A program made the translations under genes and the position numbers. Below are positions 8,450 to 17,411 of a stretch of 46,341 nt of DNA, one piece after another; the first letter of the stretch is position 1; the number at the start of each line of letters is the position of its first letter. Source of the DNA: Sphingomonas sp. (GTDB lineage Bacteria; Pseudomonadota; Alphaproteobacteria; Sphingomonadales; Sphingomonadaceae); contig JAIERC010000043.1 in the NCBI GenBank assembly GCA_019747165.1, positions 1 to 46,341 of the forward strand, given 5' to 3'. The notes beneath the pieces were generated by a model. It had not been told where the DNA came from, did no database searches, and was given only the letters and a program-made list of their open reading frames with translations.

Positions 8450-11400
8450 TCACCGACCAAGTCCGGCTAGGGTCCGCACATCGTCGAGATGAACCTGCGT
8501 AAACCGCAACCGGACCGGCTCGCCCGCCAATGTCAGCTGTAATTCGGGCGCAACCGCACCAGCGAGTAGCGTGCGTATCTCGCCGTCCGTGGCAGGATTG
8601 GCGTAACGCCACTTGGCGGCGCATGTCGGACACATTGCGAGATGGTTTTCGGCATGCTCAGAAGTGAAGGATTCGAGCAGCTCCGATGCCTCGAAGTAAG
8701 GCGATCCGTCCGGCAATGCAAAGGGCATTTTCTGGTGGCAGCACTGGCAGATCATGTCACCAAGTGGGTTGGTGTAATGGTCTTCAAGATAGGTGCGCGC
8801 CACGGCACGGCTCTCGCCATTGCTCGTCCGCACACTGCGCTGGCGGACCTCATATGCTTTAGCGGGTGCATTCTCGGCTCGAGCGGCGAGGCGCTGAGCT
8901 CGCCGTGTTGGATCCCGCGTTTCGCGCTCGGGAAATTCGACTTGCTCGTAGGCGCGCGTCGCGAGCTTCCGGGCTAAATCCTCGTTCAGCGCTGCCAGGG
9001 CCTCGGCGGGCAGGCCTTCGAGCTGGTCGACCAGCTCGGCGGACAGGCCGATCAGTTCGGCTGCTTTCAGGCGCGCCTTGTGTTGGTCGCTGCGCTTGCG
9101 CTGTTCCTCACCGAAACCGATCGCCTGCAGCCATGCTTCGTTGCCGCCTGGGCTATAACCTGCAGCTAGTTCGGCTGTTGTGATCGCACGTGGCTTCCGC
9201 AAGCTGCCGTCCTTGGCCGGGATCCACGCCGTGTCACAAAGCGCAATGGCAAGCGACGATGGCCGCTGGTTGGCCGCCCGCGACTGATTGGGCGAGTAGG
9301 TGGCGACCATCGCAGATGCGCCGTGCAGTTTGACCGCATCCCAGATCAGCCGAGAGATCGCAGGATCACCCCGATCGAGCAGTTCATCGATCGACTCGAT
9401 AAAGTAATCGATGTCCGTCCCCGTGCCGGTATGGCGTGTCGCGCCGAAGCCATGCTTCAGCTCGGCCCAATGCGGGTGCGAATAGGCGATGGGCGAATAC
9501 ATCACCGAAAGACCGTCCTCGACGCCGCACTCGGTCAGGAACTCGATGAGGTCCTTGCGCTTGAGCTTTTCATAGCCCTCCCATAGCGCCACCCGATCGC
9601 GTCCCTCGATCGTGCCGTCATAGATCAGGCCGAGCGCCGACTGGAGATAGGGCACGTCGAAATATACCGCGTCCGCAACGTGATAGTCTGCCTCCAATCC
9701 CGCTCGGATGAAGCTGACTCCGGCGAACAGGCTTACATCGTCGTGTTCCTTCCACCACCGCAGGAACCGGCGCATATGTTGAAGGTGGCGTTCGCGATTG
9801 GGCCGCGGCCCGTCGCCCTTGTATTGAGTGCGGATGATCGCAGTGAGATATGCTCTCTCGTCGACATCTTTCACGCCGACGCGCCGGAGGAACTGCTCGA
9901 CATCCTTACCGCGCCCGCGACCCAAACGGACTAGGCTGTTCTTGACCAGATATAGATCGCATTGGCCAGCCTCAGGGTCGAGCGCGCTGTCGGCGGGTGC
10001 GAACACGGCGGCGCTAGGTGAGGCGCGCCGGTTTCCTTCAATTCGGACGAAGTGAAGGCTGGCGATCGACGTGGCGCGCTTTTGCGCCTTGAGGGCGGGG
10101 TCCAGCGCCAAATAGAAGCGTTGTGCGTCCTCGTCCGCGAGCCCGTCAAACCAGGCAAGCGCCCGTTTGCGAGCATCAATCTCGGATTGATACCAAAGCT
10201 GAATTTGCCCGAACGCGCGCTGGAAGGCGTTGAAGAACTCGCCATAGCCCCATTCCTCGATCTTGAGCATCGTCAGAAACGCTTCGGTTCGGCTGTTGCG
10301 CAAACCTGTGATGATCCAGCTGCGCCCCGCCTTTCCGCCAAACCGGTCAAGTCCATCGTCCCCGAGCAATTCACGCAGTTCGGCAGGACCCCGCACGGCA
10401 CTGCCGGCGGTCACATAACCCCCGGCATGGGTGGGGATCAGCGGCTCGGCAAGGAACCTCTTCGCGATGATGGAGCGGATCGGCGCGAAGATCGCAGGTA
10501 GCTCGTCGCCACCGTTGGGGAGGAGGTCGAGAACACCGCGCTTCAGCAGGCCACGCTCGCGCAGGTCAGGAGGCGTGTCGGCGACCAACGTCGCCAGTGT
10601 CTCGATCAGCTCGGCGTTCCACGCGTCGTCTAGCTTGATGTTGGCCCGGTTATCGGTGAGCTGGAACGGGCCGTGGATGAGAAAGTGCAACCCCGTAATT
10701 TCCTGGGTCTCGAAGAACACCATCAGCTTTGTCGGGGTGTCCTCGGCGATCAGTTCGCCGCCATCGTTCATCCGTATCGCAGCCTTGACCTCATATTGCT
10801 TGCGCTGCTCACGCTGCTCGACCGTGCGCGTCAGGATCAGGAAGCGCTCGCGATGCGTCGACCGATCAGGGAGGACAGAACGGATTGTGCGCAGTCCCTC
10901 GGCGTTGTCCTCGACCTCGGCATGGCTGGGAGTCGGGCCCTCAAGCCATTCGAGGCGCTTGATGTGCTTCAGAAACAGCAGCGAGCGCGGGCCTCCGGCA
11001 GCGAGGCCGTCGCGCGCGCGACCCAGCGTGGTCGCGGCGGTGTCCGGTCTGAGCGGAAGGACGATGCGCGTGGTCGCGTCGCGATGTTGTGTCGGAATAA
11101 TGCGCGGAACCACAAGATTTTCGATCGCGAAAGCGAGTGGATCGCCTTCGATCCGCGAATGCACTTCAGGCCGTTCGGTGATGACGTAGACCGATTTGAA
11201 GCCGATACCGAAACAGCCGATCTTGTGGCCGTCGTCCAATTTGGTCGTGTTGCCGATTCCTGTGATACCCTCGATATCTTCCCGGTCGAACGGGCGTCCG
11301 TCATGCTCGAACTGGATACGGTCAGGTTCGAGTAGGAAGCGAACCCAGGTCGCCTCGGCATCTTCGGCATTCTGCAGAAGCTCGAAGATGAAATGGCTAG

Positions 11401-11527
11401 GATCCGCATATTTCTCCACGGTAGCGTTCCAGATGCCGCGGTCGAAATTATTCTCGTGGCTGGCATCGACCCAGCGCTGTCGCTTGGCGCGAAGGGCGTC
11501 GAGCCAGATGTCGAAAGGATCGTCCAT
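8450..11527 (-). CDS. Large GHKL (sacsin/Hsp90-like) ATPase with C-terminal zinc/HNH-like module
   Basis: The protein is 1025 residues from ATG at 11527; a TTG at 11533 is an alternative. The Bergerat ATP fold is clear: N-box FELLQNAEDA at about 48-57, G1 box EHDGRPF at about 74-80, and G2 box GCFGIGFKSVY at about 104-114. The middle is unassigned. The C-terminus (about 900-980) has CQCCHQKMPF, then ENHLAMCPTCAAKW, a Cys4 treble-clef arrangement like HNH-type modules. GHKL ATPases linked to SF2 helicases are known from predicted restriction-like systems. Start is 2 bases after the helicase stop (TGA-TC-ATG), with GGAG 8 bases upstream, so it is coupled. Role is probably DNA recognition or clamping with possible nicking; inference only. 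Confidence 0.75.
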   Translation of the reverse strand: MDDPFDIWLDALRAKRQRWVDASHENNFDRGIWNATVEKYADPSHFIFELLQNAEDAEATWVRFLLEPDRIQFEHDGRPFDREDIEGITGIGNTTKLDDGHKIGCFGIGFKSVYVITERPEVHSRIEGDPLAFAIENLVVPRIIPTQHRDATTRIVLPLRPDTAATTLGRARDGLAAGGPRSLLFLKHIKRLEWLEGPTPSHAEVEDNAEGLRTIRSVLPDRSTHRERFLILTRTVEQREQRKQYEVKAAIRMNDGGELIAEDTPTKLMVFFETQEITGLHFLIHGPFQLTDNRANIKLDDAWNAELIETLATLVADTPPDLRERGLLKRGVLDLLPNGGDELPAIFAPIRSIIAKRFLAEPLIPTHAGGYVTAGSAVRGPAELRELLGDDGLDRFGGKAGRSWIITGLRNSRTEAFLTMLKIEEWGYGEFFNAFQRAFGQIQLWYQSEIDARKRALAWFDGLADEDAQRFYLALDPALKAQKRATSIASLHFVRIEGNRRASPSAAVFAPADSALDPEAGQCDLYLVKNSLVRLGRGRGKDVEQFLRRVGVKDVDERAYLTAIIRTQYKGDGPRPNRERHLQHMRRFLRWWKEHDDVSLFAGVSFIRAGLEADYHVADAVYFDVPYLQSALGLIYDGTIEGRDRVALWEGYEKLKRKDLIEFLTECGVEDGLSVMYSPIAYSHPHWAELKHGFGATRHTGTGTDIDYFIESIDELLDRGDPAISRLIWDAVKLHGASAMVATYSPNQSRAANQRPSSLAIALCDTAWIPAKDGSLRKPRAITTAELAAGYSPGGNEAWLQAIGFGEEQRKRSDQHKARLKAAELIGLSAELVDQLEGLPAEALAALNEDLARKLATRAYEQVEFPERETRDPTRRAQRLAARAENAPAKAYEVRQRSVRTSNGESRAVARTYLEDHYTNPLGDMICQCCHQKMPFALPDGSPYFEASELLESFTSEHAENHLAMCPTCAAKWRYANPATDGEIRTLLAGAVAPELQLTLAGEPVRLRFTQVHLDDVRTLAGLGR

Positions 11528-11529
11528 GA

Positions 11530-14500
11530 TCAATGCTCCACGCGCAGGATACCCGCGGCGACGCGGCGGGGCAGGATGTCAGCTCGGCGTTCGGCCGCAG
11601 CGAGATTATCGAGCGCCTCGCGATGGTCCGCATTCGCGCGCGCAAGCTGGCCCTGGCGCATGCGGCGGATGCGATCCTCCGAGACCAGGCTCAACTGCTC
11701 TTCGAGAATCGCGACGCGGGCCCGGTGGCTGGCTTCGAGACTGTCGCGCCGGAACCGCGCGATTTCGCCAGCCTCGGCGATGTGCGCCGTCCGACGTCGG
11801 GTCCATAGTTCGTGATGCCAGCCCTCCAGACCTTCGACGACGGCGATGCTCGGAAGCGCAACATCGTCGGTGTCTTCGGCGGCGGCAAAGATGTCCATGA
11901 ACACCGCGCCGACGGCCGAGTCCTCAACGACGGAAACCAGCATGGCGTCTTCCCGTAGCCCGCGCATCTGCCATTGGTAAATCGCGAAGGGATGGTCGCC
12001 GACCGGCAGGGCCGGGTCGGACACCTTTAGCGCCACTTGTATCTCTTCGTCGCCGGCAAAGGACCGGGCGGCCGCTTGGGTCAGCGGGTGGACCGGCGTA
12101 ATGAAGGCGAGATCGCGATCGGCATTGGCTGTTTCTCGGTCGAAGGTAAGCGCCAGGGTCTGCTGGTCGCCACGCAGCCAGCCCTCCCATTCCCGCTCGG
12201 CAAGGTTCAGCCGCGACCCGCGCGTGCGGGGCGGGACGAGACGCCGACGCGCGTCTGCGGACAGCCGCAAACTCTTGGCCGGACCTTGGCCGCTGATGGG
12301 GTTGCGGCCCACATCCAGCTCGCGCTCGAGATGGAGGCCGACCAACCGTTCGATCGAGCTCGGCTCGAGCCAACGGCTCGATGCCTGCGCAATGTCGTCG
12401 TCGATCTGAGTGCGCTCGATGCGCACGCCGAACAGCTCCGCCTCGCGCTCCTCGAGCGCATCGGTCTCGATGACCTGCCGTATCTCATTGTCGGCGAGTT
12501 GCTGAAGCCGCGCCTCGCGTTCCTCGTCGGTCAGGGTGAAGTCATCCGCCACGGCCTGCAGCGCCCCGGCGATCTCGCCGAGAATTGCCTCGCTGCCGCC
12601 GATGGCACGTTCGAACACGCCGATGCGCAATAGACACCGGTTGAAGATGTCAAAATCGACCGTGCCCGGTGTCACGAAATTGTAGATCGCAACGGTCTGG
12701 CTGGCCTGGCCGTAGCGGTCGATGCGTCCGATCCGTTGCTCGATGCGCATCGGGTTCCACGGGATGTCGTAGTTGACCAGGGCGTCGCAGAACTGGAAGT
12801 CGAGGCCTTCCGAGCCGACTTCGGACGAAAGTAGCACATCGATCGCGTCGTCATGCTCGGGCGGCAGGGCAAACGCCTTGCGCAGCCTTCGACGATCGTC
12901 GTCGGCGACCCCGCCATGGATGAGCCCGACGCGCACGCCGCGCGAGCGCAGCGCCGCCTCGACATAGGCAAGGGTGTGCCGGAACGAGCTGAACAGCAGA
13001 ACGCGCCGATTGGACATCTCCGCCTTTTGGGTAATGATCTCGATCAGCCGCGCGAGTTTGGGATCGTCGTCCGGCAAGCCGCCGGCACGCTCGACAATGG
13101 CAGCAATTTCGGCCCGGATCGAGTCCACCGCGGTTTCGGCATCGTCTAGTTCGCCGCCGCCAATCTCGATGAATTCGAGCTCGGTGAGGCGCCGCGACAG
13201 GATCGTCTCGAGAAAGGGCACAAGGCCATGCAGCGAGCTCGCGGCCTGACGCCGGATCGTGGTCATCAGGAAGCCCAGCGGCCCCGCGCCATGCGTGCGC
13301 AGATAGATCGCGCGCTGCAACGAAAGCAGGTCGTCGTGGATGGCGCGTTGCTCGGGTGTGAACGGAACCTCGATCGTTCGGGCCTTGCGGCTGGTGAAGT
13401 TGCCGATGTCGCGCCGACGCGTGCGGCTGATCATCGAGGCAAAGCTGTGGAGCCCCTCGGCCGGGCGGATCAGACGCACGCGTTCATCGTCTGTTTCCGC
13501 AGCGGCTATCGCAGCCAGCAGGTTACGAAAATCGGGTGACGGCGCCAGCATCGCGCGGCCCCAGTCCGTGCCCGCCGCCTCTTGCAGATGAGACCGTGCT
13601 TGAGCTTGCCAACCCGGCGCGGCGGCGCGAATGGCGGCGATCGCCGCATTGATGGCTTCGTTCGGTTCCGCCATCCGTTCGAAGGTCGGCCGGTCGATCA
13701 CCAAATCGGGACGCATCAGGTTCAGCAGCGAGAAGAGGTCACCGGTCCCCAGCTGGACCGGCGTCGCGGTAATGAGCACCACCGCCTCGGCATTGTCCGC
13801 GAGCAATCGCAGACCTTGATGCAGGCTGGTATCGCTGTTGCGCGCGTTGTGCGCCTCGTCGACGATCAGCAGGTCGAAGCGCGGCGGCGTGTCAAGAGTG
13901 CTCAGCCCCGGGCCACGTCCGCCGCCACGCTGCGAAAAGCCTTGGAGCAAATTCTCATTGACCAACGAGAAGGGCAGGATGGCGCGCGAGAAGCGGTCGG
14001 GCCATTCGCCTTCGAGGTCGCTCTGGTCAAGGCAGTAGCGGAGGTCATCGCTGGTGAGCGTCACGAACTCCTCGTCGAAGCGCCGCATTTCGCGGTGCCA
14101 CTTCTCCTCCACGACGAGCGCCTTGGAGCAAACGATCAGAACGGAACGCAGCGGGCGTCGCGCCTGCAATTCGCGCAGCAGCAGGCCAGCCTCAATCGTC
14201 TTCCCTACGCCCACTTCGTCGGCCACGAGCATGCGCGGGCGATCTGCGCGGACGAATTTGAGCACCGGGCGGAACTGGTAAGGGATAAAATCGATCCGCC
14301 CGGCCTGCAGCGAATAGAGATTTGCGATGCTGGGCTCGGCCAGCTGAAGCGCGGTCAGGCGTGCGCTGAACTCATCCAACGTTGCGCGCACGGCTCCCGG
14401 CGTCAGGTCCGCGGCAATGACCTGGCTGAGATACCAGGTCTCCAGTCGCCCATCGATGAACACGCTGAGCCGCGTTTCGCGATTGCTGGGCGTAATGCCG

Positions 14501-14745
14501 GTGATCACGCCGATCCGGGCGGGATCGGACCGCAGCGAGACGGTATGGCCAATCTGGAGATTGGGTGCGGGCGCAGACTGCGCGGTTTCCATGCGAATCG
14601 CGATGATCTCGCGGACCTTGCGCTCGAGCGCCGCGACATCGACGCCGTGAGCCCGTGCGGCCGCAACTATTTCCTCGTCGCTCGCCTCCAATATGCCTTC
14701 GGCAATGAGCGAGAGAAGCTGGTCGGGATCGCGGGACATTGTCAT
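11530..14745 (-). CDS. RapA/SNF2-type superfamily 2 helicase
   Basis: This 1071-residue protein has the SF2 set: motif I DEVGVGKTIEAGL at about 176-188, motif II VDEAH at about 295-299, motif III ITATP, motif V GSEGLDFQ and motif VI QRIGRIDRYGQ. The N-terminal region (about 62-110, IGHTVSLRSDPARIGVITG) looks like the small beta-barrel found in RapA, which binds RNA polymerase. The C-terminal third is unassigned and charged, with a possible coiled coil. I choose ATG at 14745, which overlaps the upstream stop as ATGA; ATG at 14754 is the longer alternative. It is the middle gene of a three-gene unit. ATP-driven translocation on duplex DNA is expected from the family; the target is unknown. Confidence 0.85.
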   Translation of the reverse strand: MTMSRDPDQLLSLIAEGILEASDEEIVAAARAHGVDVAALERKVREIIAIRMETAQSAPAPNLQIGHTVSLRSDPARIGVITGITPSNRETRLSVFIDGRLETWYLSQVIAADLTPGAVRATLDEFSARLTALQLAEPSIANLYSLQAGRIDFIPYQFRPVLKFVRADRPRMLVADEVGVGKTIEAGLLLRELQARRPLRSVLIVCSKALVVEEKWHREMRRFDEEFVTLTSDDLRYCLDQSDLEGEWPDRFSRAILPFSLVNENLLQGFSQRGGGRGPGLSTLDTPPRFDLLIVDEAHNARNSDTSLHQGLRLLADNAEAVVLITATPVQLGTGDLFSLLNLMRPDLVIDRPTFERMAEPNEAINAAIAAIRAAAPGWQAQARSHLQEAAGTDWGRAMLAPSPDFRNLLAAIAAAETDDERVRLIRPAEGLHSFASMISRTRRRDIGNFTSRKARTIEVPFTPEQRAIHDDLLSLQRAIYLRTHGAGPLGFLMTTIRRQAASSLHGLVPFLETILSRRLTELEFIEIGGGELDDAETAVDSIRAEIAAIVERAGGLPDDDPKLARLIEIITQKAEMSNRRVLLFSSFRHTLAYVEAALRSRGVRVGLIHGGVADDDRRRLRKAFALPPEHDDAIDVLLSSEVGSEGLDFQFCDALVNYDIPWNPMRIEQRIGRIDRYGQASQTVAIYNFVTPGTVDFDIFNRCLLRIGVFERAIGGSEAILGEIAGALQAVADDFTLTDEEREARLQQLADNEIRQVIETDALEEREAELFGVRIERTQIDDDIAQASSRWLEPSSIERLVGLHLERELDVGRNPISGQGPAKSLRLSADARRRLVPPRTRGSRLNLAEREWEGWLRGDQQTLALTFDRETANADRDLAFITPVHPLTQAAARSFAGDEEIQVALKVSDPALPVGDHPFAIYQWQMRGLREDAMLVSVVEDSAVGAVFMDIFAAAEDTDDVALPSIAVVEGLEGWHHELWTRRRTAHIAEAGEIARFRRDSLEASHRARVAILEEQLSLVSEDRIRRMRQGQLARANADHREALDNLAAAERRADILPRRVAAGILRVEH

Positions 14746-15272
14746 GAGGTCCATCCGGGGCTGAATTGGCGTTGTAGAGTACGGATCATCCGACGCCGGG
14801 CCGTGTCGTAGCCGGTTTCATCGATGCCGAGGTGGTTGCGCGCGTCTTTGCGGCTAGTCTGCGCGAGGAGGTGCTCGAATATGCCGAGTGCGTTGGCATC
14901 TTCGAGCAGCACATCGCGCATGCGTTCGACCAGGTCGATAAACTCATTCGACGCGGCCGATCCGCGGTCGTCGGCCACCGCGTCGCTGTCTTCAGTAAGC
15001 GGCTCGCGCTGGTCTTCGTGACGCCATTGGCTGGCGATGCTACGCATCACCTGCGAAAGAAAGGCGGGCAACGGCACCTCCGCTGGCCATGGCCGGTCGC
15101 CCGACAAGGCGCGCGCGAGCGCTTCGTGCAGCAGCTCCGCGGCATCGCGCCGCGGGCAACCGCTCACCCAGGTCTTGGCCAGAGCCGCGAGACGCAGCAG
15201 ATCGACTTGGCGTAACCGACTTAGCAGCCGGCTCACCTCCTCAATCGATAGCGTTTCGACTCCGTCCGGCAT
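14742..15272 (-). CDS. Sigma-factor-like helical protein
   Basis: The protein is 176 residues from ATG at 15272 (GGGAG about 11 bases upstream); a GTG at 15293 is possible but lacks a good ribosome site. The first half resembles sigma region 2 (AAELLHEALARALSG, then LPAFLSQVMRSIASQWRHE). A linker of acidic and Ser residues follows. The C-terminus resembles a region-4 helix-turn-helix (SRKDARNHLGIDETGYDTAR, then RRMIRTLQ). It is translationally coupled to the helicase. It could be a real alternative sigma factor, a decoy that contacts RNA polymerase, or a DNA-binding adaptor for the RapA-like helicase. The resemblance is by pattern only. Confidence 0.55.
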   Translation of the reverse strand: MPDGVETLSIEEVSRLLSRLRQVDLLRLAALAKTWVSGCPRRDAAELLHEALARALSGDRPWPAEVPLPAFLSQVMRSIASQWRHEDQREPLTEDSDAVADDRGSAASNEFIDLVERMRDVLLEDANALGIFEHLLAQTSRKDARNHLGIDETGYDTARRRMIRTLQRQFSPGWTS

Positions 15273-15293
15273 GTCCGACAGGTCTCCCTTCAC

Positions 15294-15707
15294 ATCTGTT
15301 ACGGAGATGAGAGGGAAAACGGGAAGCGACGAGGAAAAAAGTTTGAACCGGGTCGCGGTGTCGGATCATAGCCACAACGCCGGGTCACCATGACTTCATC
15401 TTGCACAGGCGGCCGCGATCGCCTTCGTCGTGAAGCCGCACCTCGGCTTCGTCATCGTCGAAAATCTCGTCGCCGTCGTCGCGGTGTGAGTTCGGAATCA
15501 ATAAGCGTGATGATCGATGGCAGGCCCAGTGCCGTTTAACCCCATACCCGCGAGTTGATCAAGGGCGGTCGAGGCTTGCGATCCAATAACGATCTAGTTT
15601 GAGCCGTTCGGATCAGCAGTGGCACGGCGTCTGTTTTTCGCGTGGTCGAGCTAAATACCGACAGACCGCTGCCGGCTCACTTCGTCCATCCACGCGCCCC
15701 TGCCCGG
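15294..15707. other. Spacer with possible gene remnant
   Basis: No complete gene is seen in these 414 bases. On the minus strand an open stretch of about 55 codons runs from about 15555 to a TGA at about 15385. It reads GVKRHWACHRSSRLLIPNSH and then an acidic stretch EIFDDDEAEVRLHDEGD ending KMKSW. It has no start codon with a ribosome site, so it may be the tail of a decayed gene. The promoter of the three-gene defence unit should lie here, but I see no convincing -35/-10 pair. Confidence 0.35.
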
Positions 15708-16607
15708 TCAACTAACGCCGTCCCCCGCAGCACTGCGTGCCAACCAGAACCCTGGCACCAATTCGGCGTATCGCTTTTTCTGGTCAGCGGCTGCCCCGAG
15801 GGTCACAATCATCAACGAAAATGGCGTGTGCTGGCCCTGTCCTCGCGAGTCCAAAAACCGCACGCGCCCCCTCAGCAAGTAAATCTCTGCGTCGGCGCTC
15901 AGCGTATCGTGAAACCAGCGCGAATCGGTTCGAACGGGGACGAGGCAAACAACGGTCTCGACCGTTCCTGCTCGCCACTGGTCATGGGCACGCTGCAGCC
16001 ATTTGAGAAGCTCAGAGAAGGGTGGGTTGACGAACACGAGCCTGCCCCACCAGGCGTCAGTCAGCCCGTCGCCGCCCTCGCTCAACAAAATTCGGCGGCG
16101 CGCGATGACCGGACTGAGCAGGTGGCCGCAGGGGTCGAGATCGATTTCACCAAATGCCGCATAGATCGCAGCCATGAAGTCAGGCGGCGTGAAGCGGCTG
16201 TCGCGATCGTCCTTGTCGCCCTGTCCCCAATAGCTCCGCTCTTGCGCGCGTCGCCGCGCCTGGGGCGCAAGCACCGCCATCAAACGAATCAGGCTTTTCA
16301 CCGACCCGCCGCCCCGTTCCAGACTGGCGATGGTCGTCCTCGATAGCTTTGTCTTGGCCGTCAGTTCGTCGAGCGTCACCGAGCGTTTGCGTCGGGTGGC
16401 GCGCAATTGTTGGGCCAGAGTTCTGCCTGGGCCCACGCCGGTAAGACGAAAATCCAACGCCGTCATCACCGTCACGAGGGTCGCGACCGAGCCAACACCT
16501 TTTTCCAGCCGTTTGATGGTCTGGGCATCGACACCGACCCGTTCGGCCAAAGTGCGTTGCGACCATCCCGCCAGCCGCCTTGCCTCGCGCAATTCTTTGA
16601 GCAGCAT
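15708..16607 (-). CDS. Double XRE helix-turn-helix fused to Dam-type adenine methyltransferase
   Basis: The protein is 299 residues from ATG at 16607; a TTG at 16643 would add 12. Two XRE repressor-type domains come first: residues about 5-58 (GWSQRTLAERVGVDAQTIKRLE) and 62-112 (VTLDELTAKTKLSRTTIASLE). The rest matches the phage Dam family of N6-adenine methyltransferases: SRFTPPDFMAAI (about 137-148), IDLDPC (155-160), NPPF catalytic motif (194-197) and LVPVRTDSRWFHD. Phage Dam enzymes modify GATC-like sites. The fusion suggests a methyltransferase aimed at, or controlled by, a specific operator. It is first in a minus-strand run leading into the defence genes and may mark self DNA, though a 414-base gap separates them. 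Confidence 0.85.
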   Translation of the reverse strand: MLLKELREARRLAGWSQRTLAERVGVDAQTIKRLEKGVGSVATLVTVMTALDFRLTGVGPGRTLAQQLRATRRKRSVTLDELTAKTKLSRTTIASLERGGGSVKSLIRLMAVLAPQARRRAQERSYWGQGDKDDRDSRFTPPDFMAAIYAAFGEIDLDPCGHLLSPVIARRRILLSEGGDGLTDAWWGRLVFVNPPFSELLKWLQRAHDQWRAGTVETVVCLVPVRTDSRWFHDTLSADAEIYLLRGRVRFLDSRGQGQHTPFSLMIVTLGAAADQKKRYAELVPGFWLARSAAGDGVS

Positions 16608-16914
16608 TCGATCCCATTTGGGTTTAAATTCTACCCAATACAATTCAAGGTCGGGGCCGGCAACTCCCAGAATTCACTCGAGCTTGTTCTCGATCCCCGA
16701 GGCTGGAGCTGGCGGGCACGGCTGCCCACGTCGCACTCGCATTTCGAACATGGCGGCATGTCATGCCGCCAATGGCAGAGGGGGAGGCGGCTGCTTCCGG
16801 GGCGATTCGGGTGGAATGCGGAATGGCCGCTTTGGAGCAGCGGTCCGAAGTAAGCGGACATCGCGCCAAACCTCCCACATTGCCCTTACACCGTCGTCCG
16901 GCGCAGTCGAGTTT
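16608..16914. other. Spacer with a near-perfect palindrome
   Basis: No gene is seen between the Dam fusion and the ferritin-like gene. At 16752-16770 the arms GGCGGCATG and CATGCCGCC flank one central T. The site lies about 150 bases upstream of the dam start and could be its operator. The spacer probably separates the defence island from the respiratory block. Confidence 0.45.
16752..16770. promoter_or_regulatory. 19-bp palindrome, candidate operator
   Basis: Nine-base arms (GGCGGCATG/CATGCCGCC) surround a single base. The symmetry suits a dimeric repressor such as the double-XRE protein encoded just downstream on the minus strand. No T-run follows, so a terminator is less likely. Function is inferred. 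Confidence 0.45.
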
Positions 16915-17340
16915 TCAGCGGTGTGAGGTCCGCCCGGCGCAGCGCTGAAATGCGGGCAAGTGCCTTTCCATCGAGGCCGTTTGTAGTGCGCGATACACGC
17001 TCAGAATTTCTTCACGGGCCGTGCTGGCGAGCGCGCGGTCGTAAAGCGCGCCATTCTCGATTTCGCCCGTGACCGCCGCGACACAAGCTTCATGCACGCT
17101 GGCATAGCGCGGCGCGTGGCCGTGCCAGCGATTGGCGGGTGGCGTGACACCATAGCGATCAAATAGTCGCAGCAGCGCCGTATAGTGGCGCTGTTCGGCA
17201 TCGACGATATTGATGAACGGGCGAATGGCGCCGAAATCATCGATCACCTGAGCATAGGTCTCGTAGGACTTATACTCGTCGTCGAGCGTCGCTTCGAGCG
17301 CGTCGATTTCGGCTCGGCTCAGCGTTGGGGCTGTCGTCAC
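16915..17340 (-). CDS. Ferritin-like DUF2202 protein
   Basis: The 141-residue all-helical protein starts at GTG with AAGGA about 10 bases upstream. It shows ferritin-like metal ligands spread over four helices: LDDEYKSYETY, DAEQRHYTALL (ExxH), GEIENGALYDR and SMERHLPAFQ. This matches the DUF2202 family, whose members probably bind a di-iron centre. It lies 72 bases downstream of cydX on the same strand, so it may be co-transcribed with cytochrome bd. A role in iron storage or peroxide detoxification is inferred. Confidence 0.8.
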   Translation of the reverse strand: MTTAPTLSRAEIDALEATLDDEYKSYETYAQVIDDFGAIRPFINIVDAEQRHYTALLRLFDRYGVTPPANRWHGHAPRYASVHEACVAAVTGEIENGALYDRALASTAREEILSVYRALQTASMERHLPAFQRCAGRTSHR

Positions 17341-17411
17341 GACAGGTTGGTCCTTTCCGAGCGATCGCGGTCGTACGGCGCATGGCTGCGCTTCTCCACC
17401 GTCGCAGTTGG

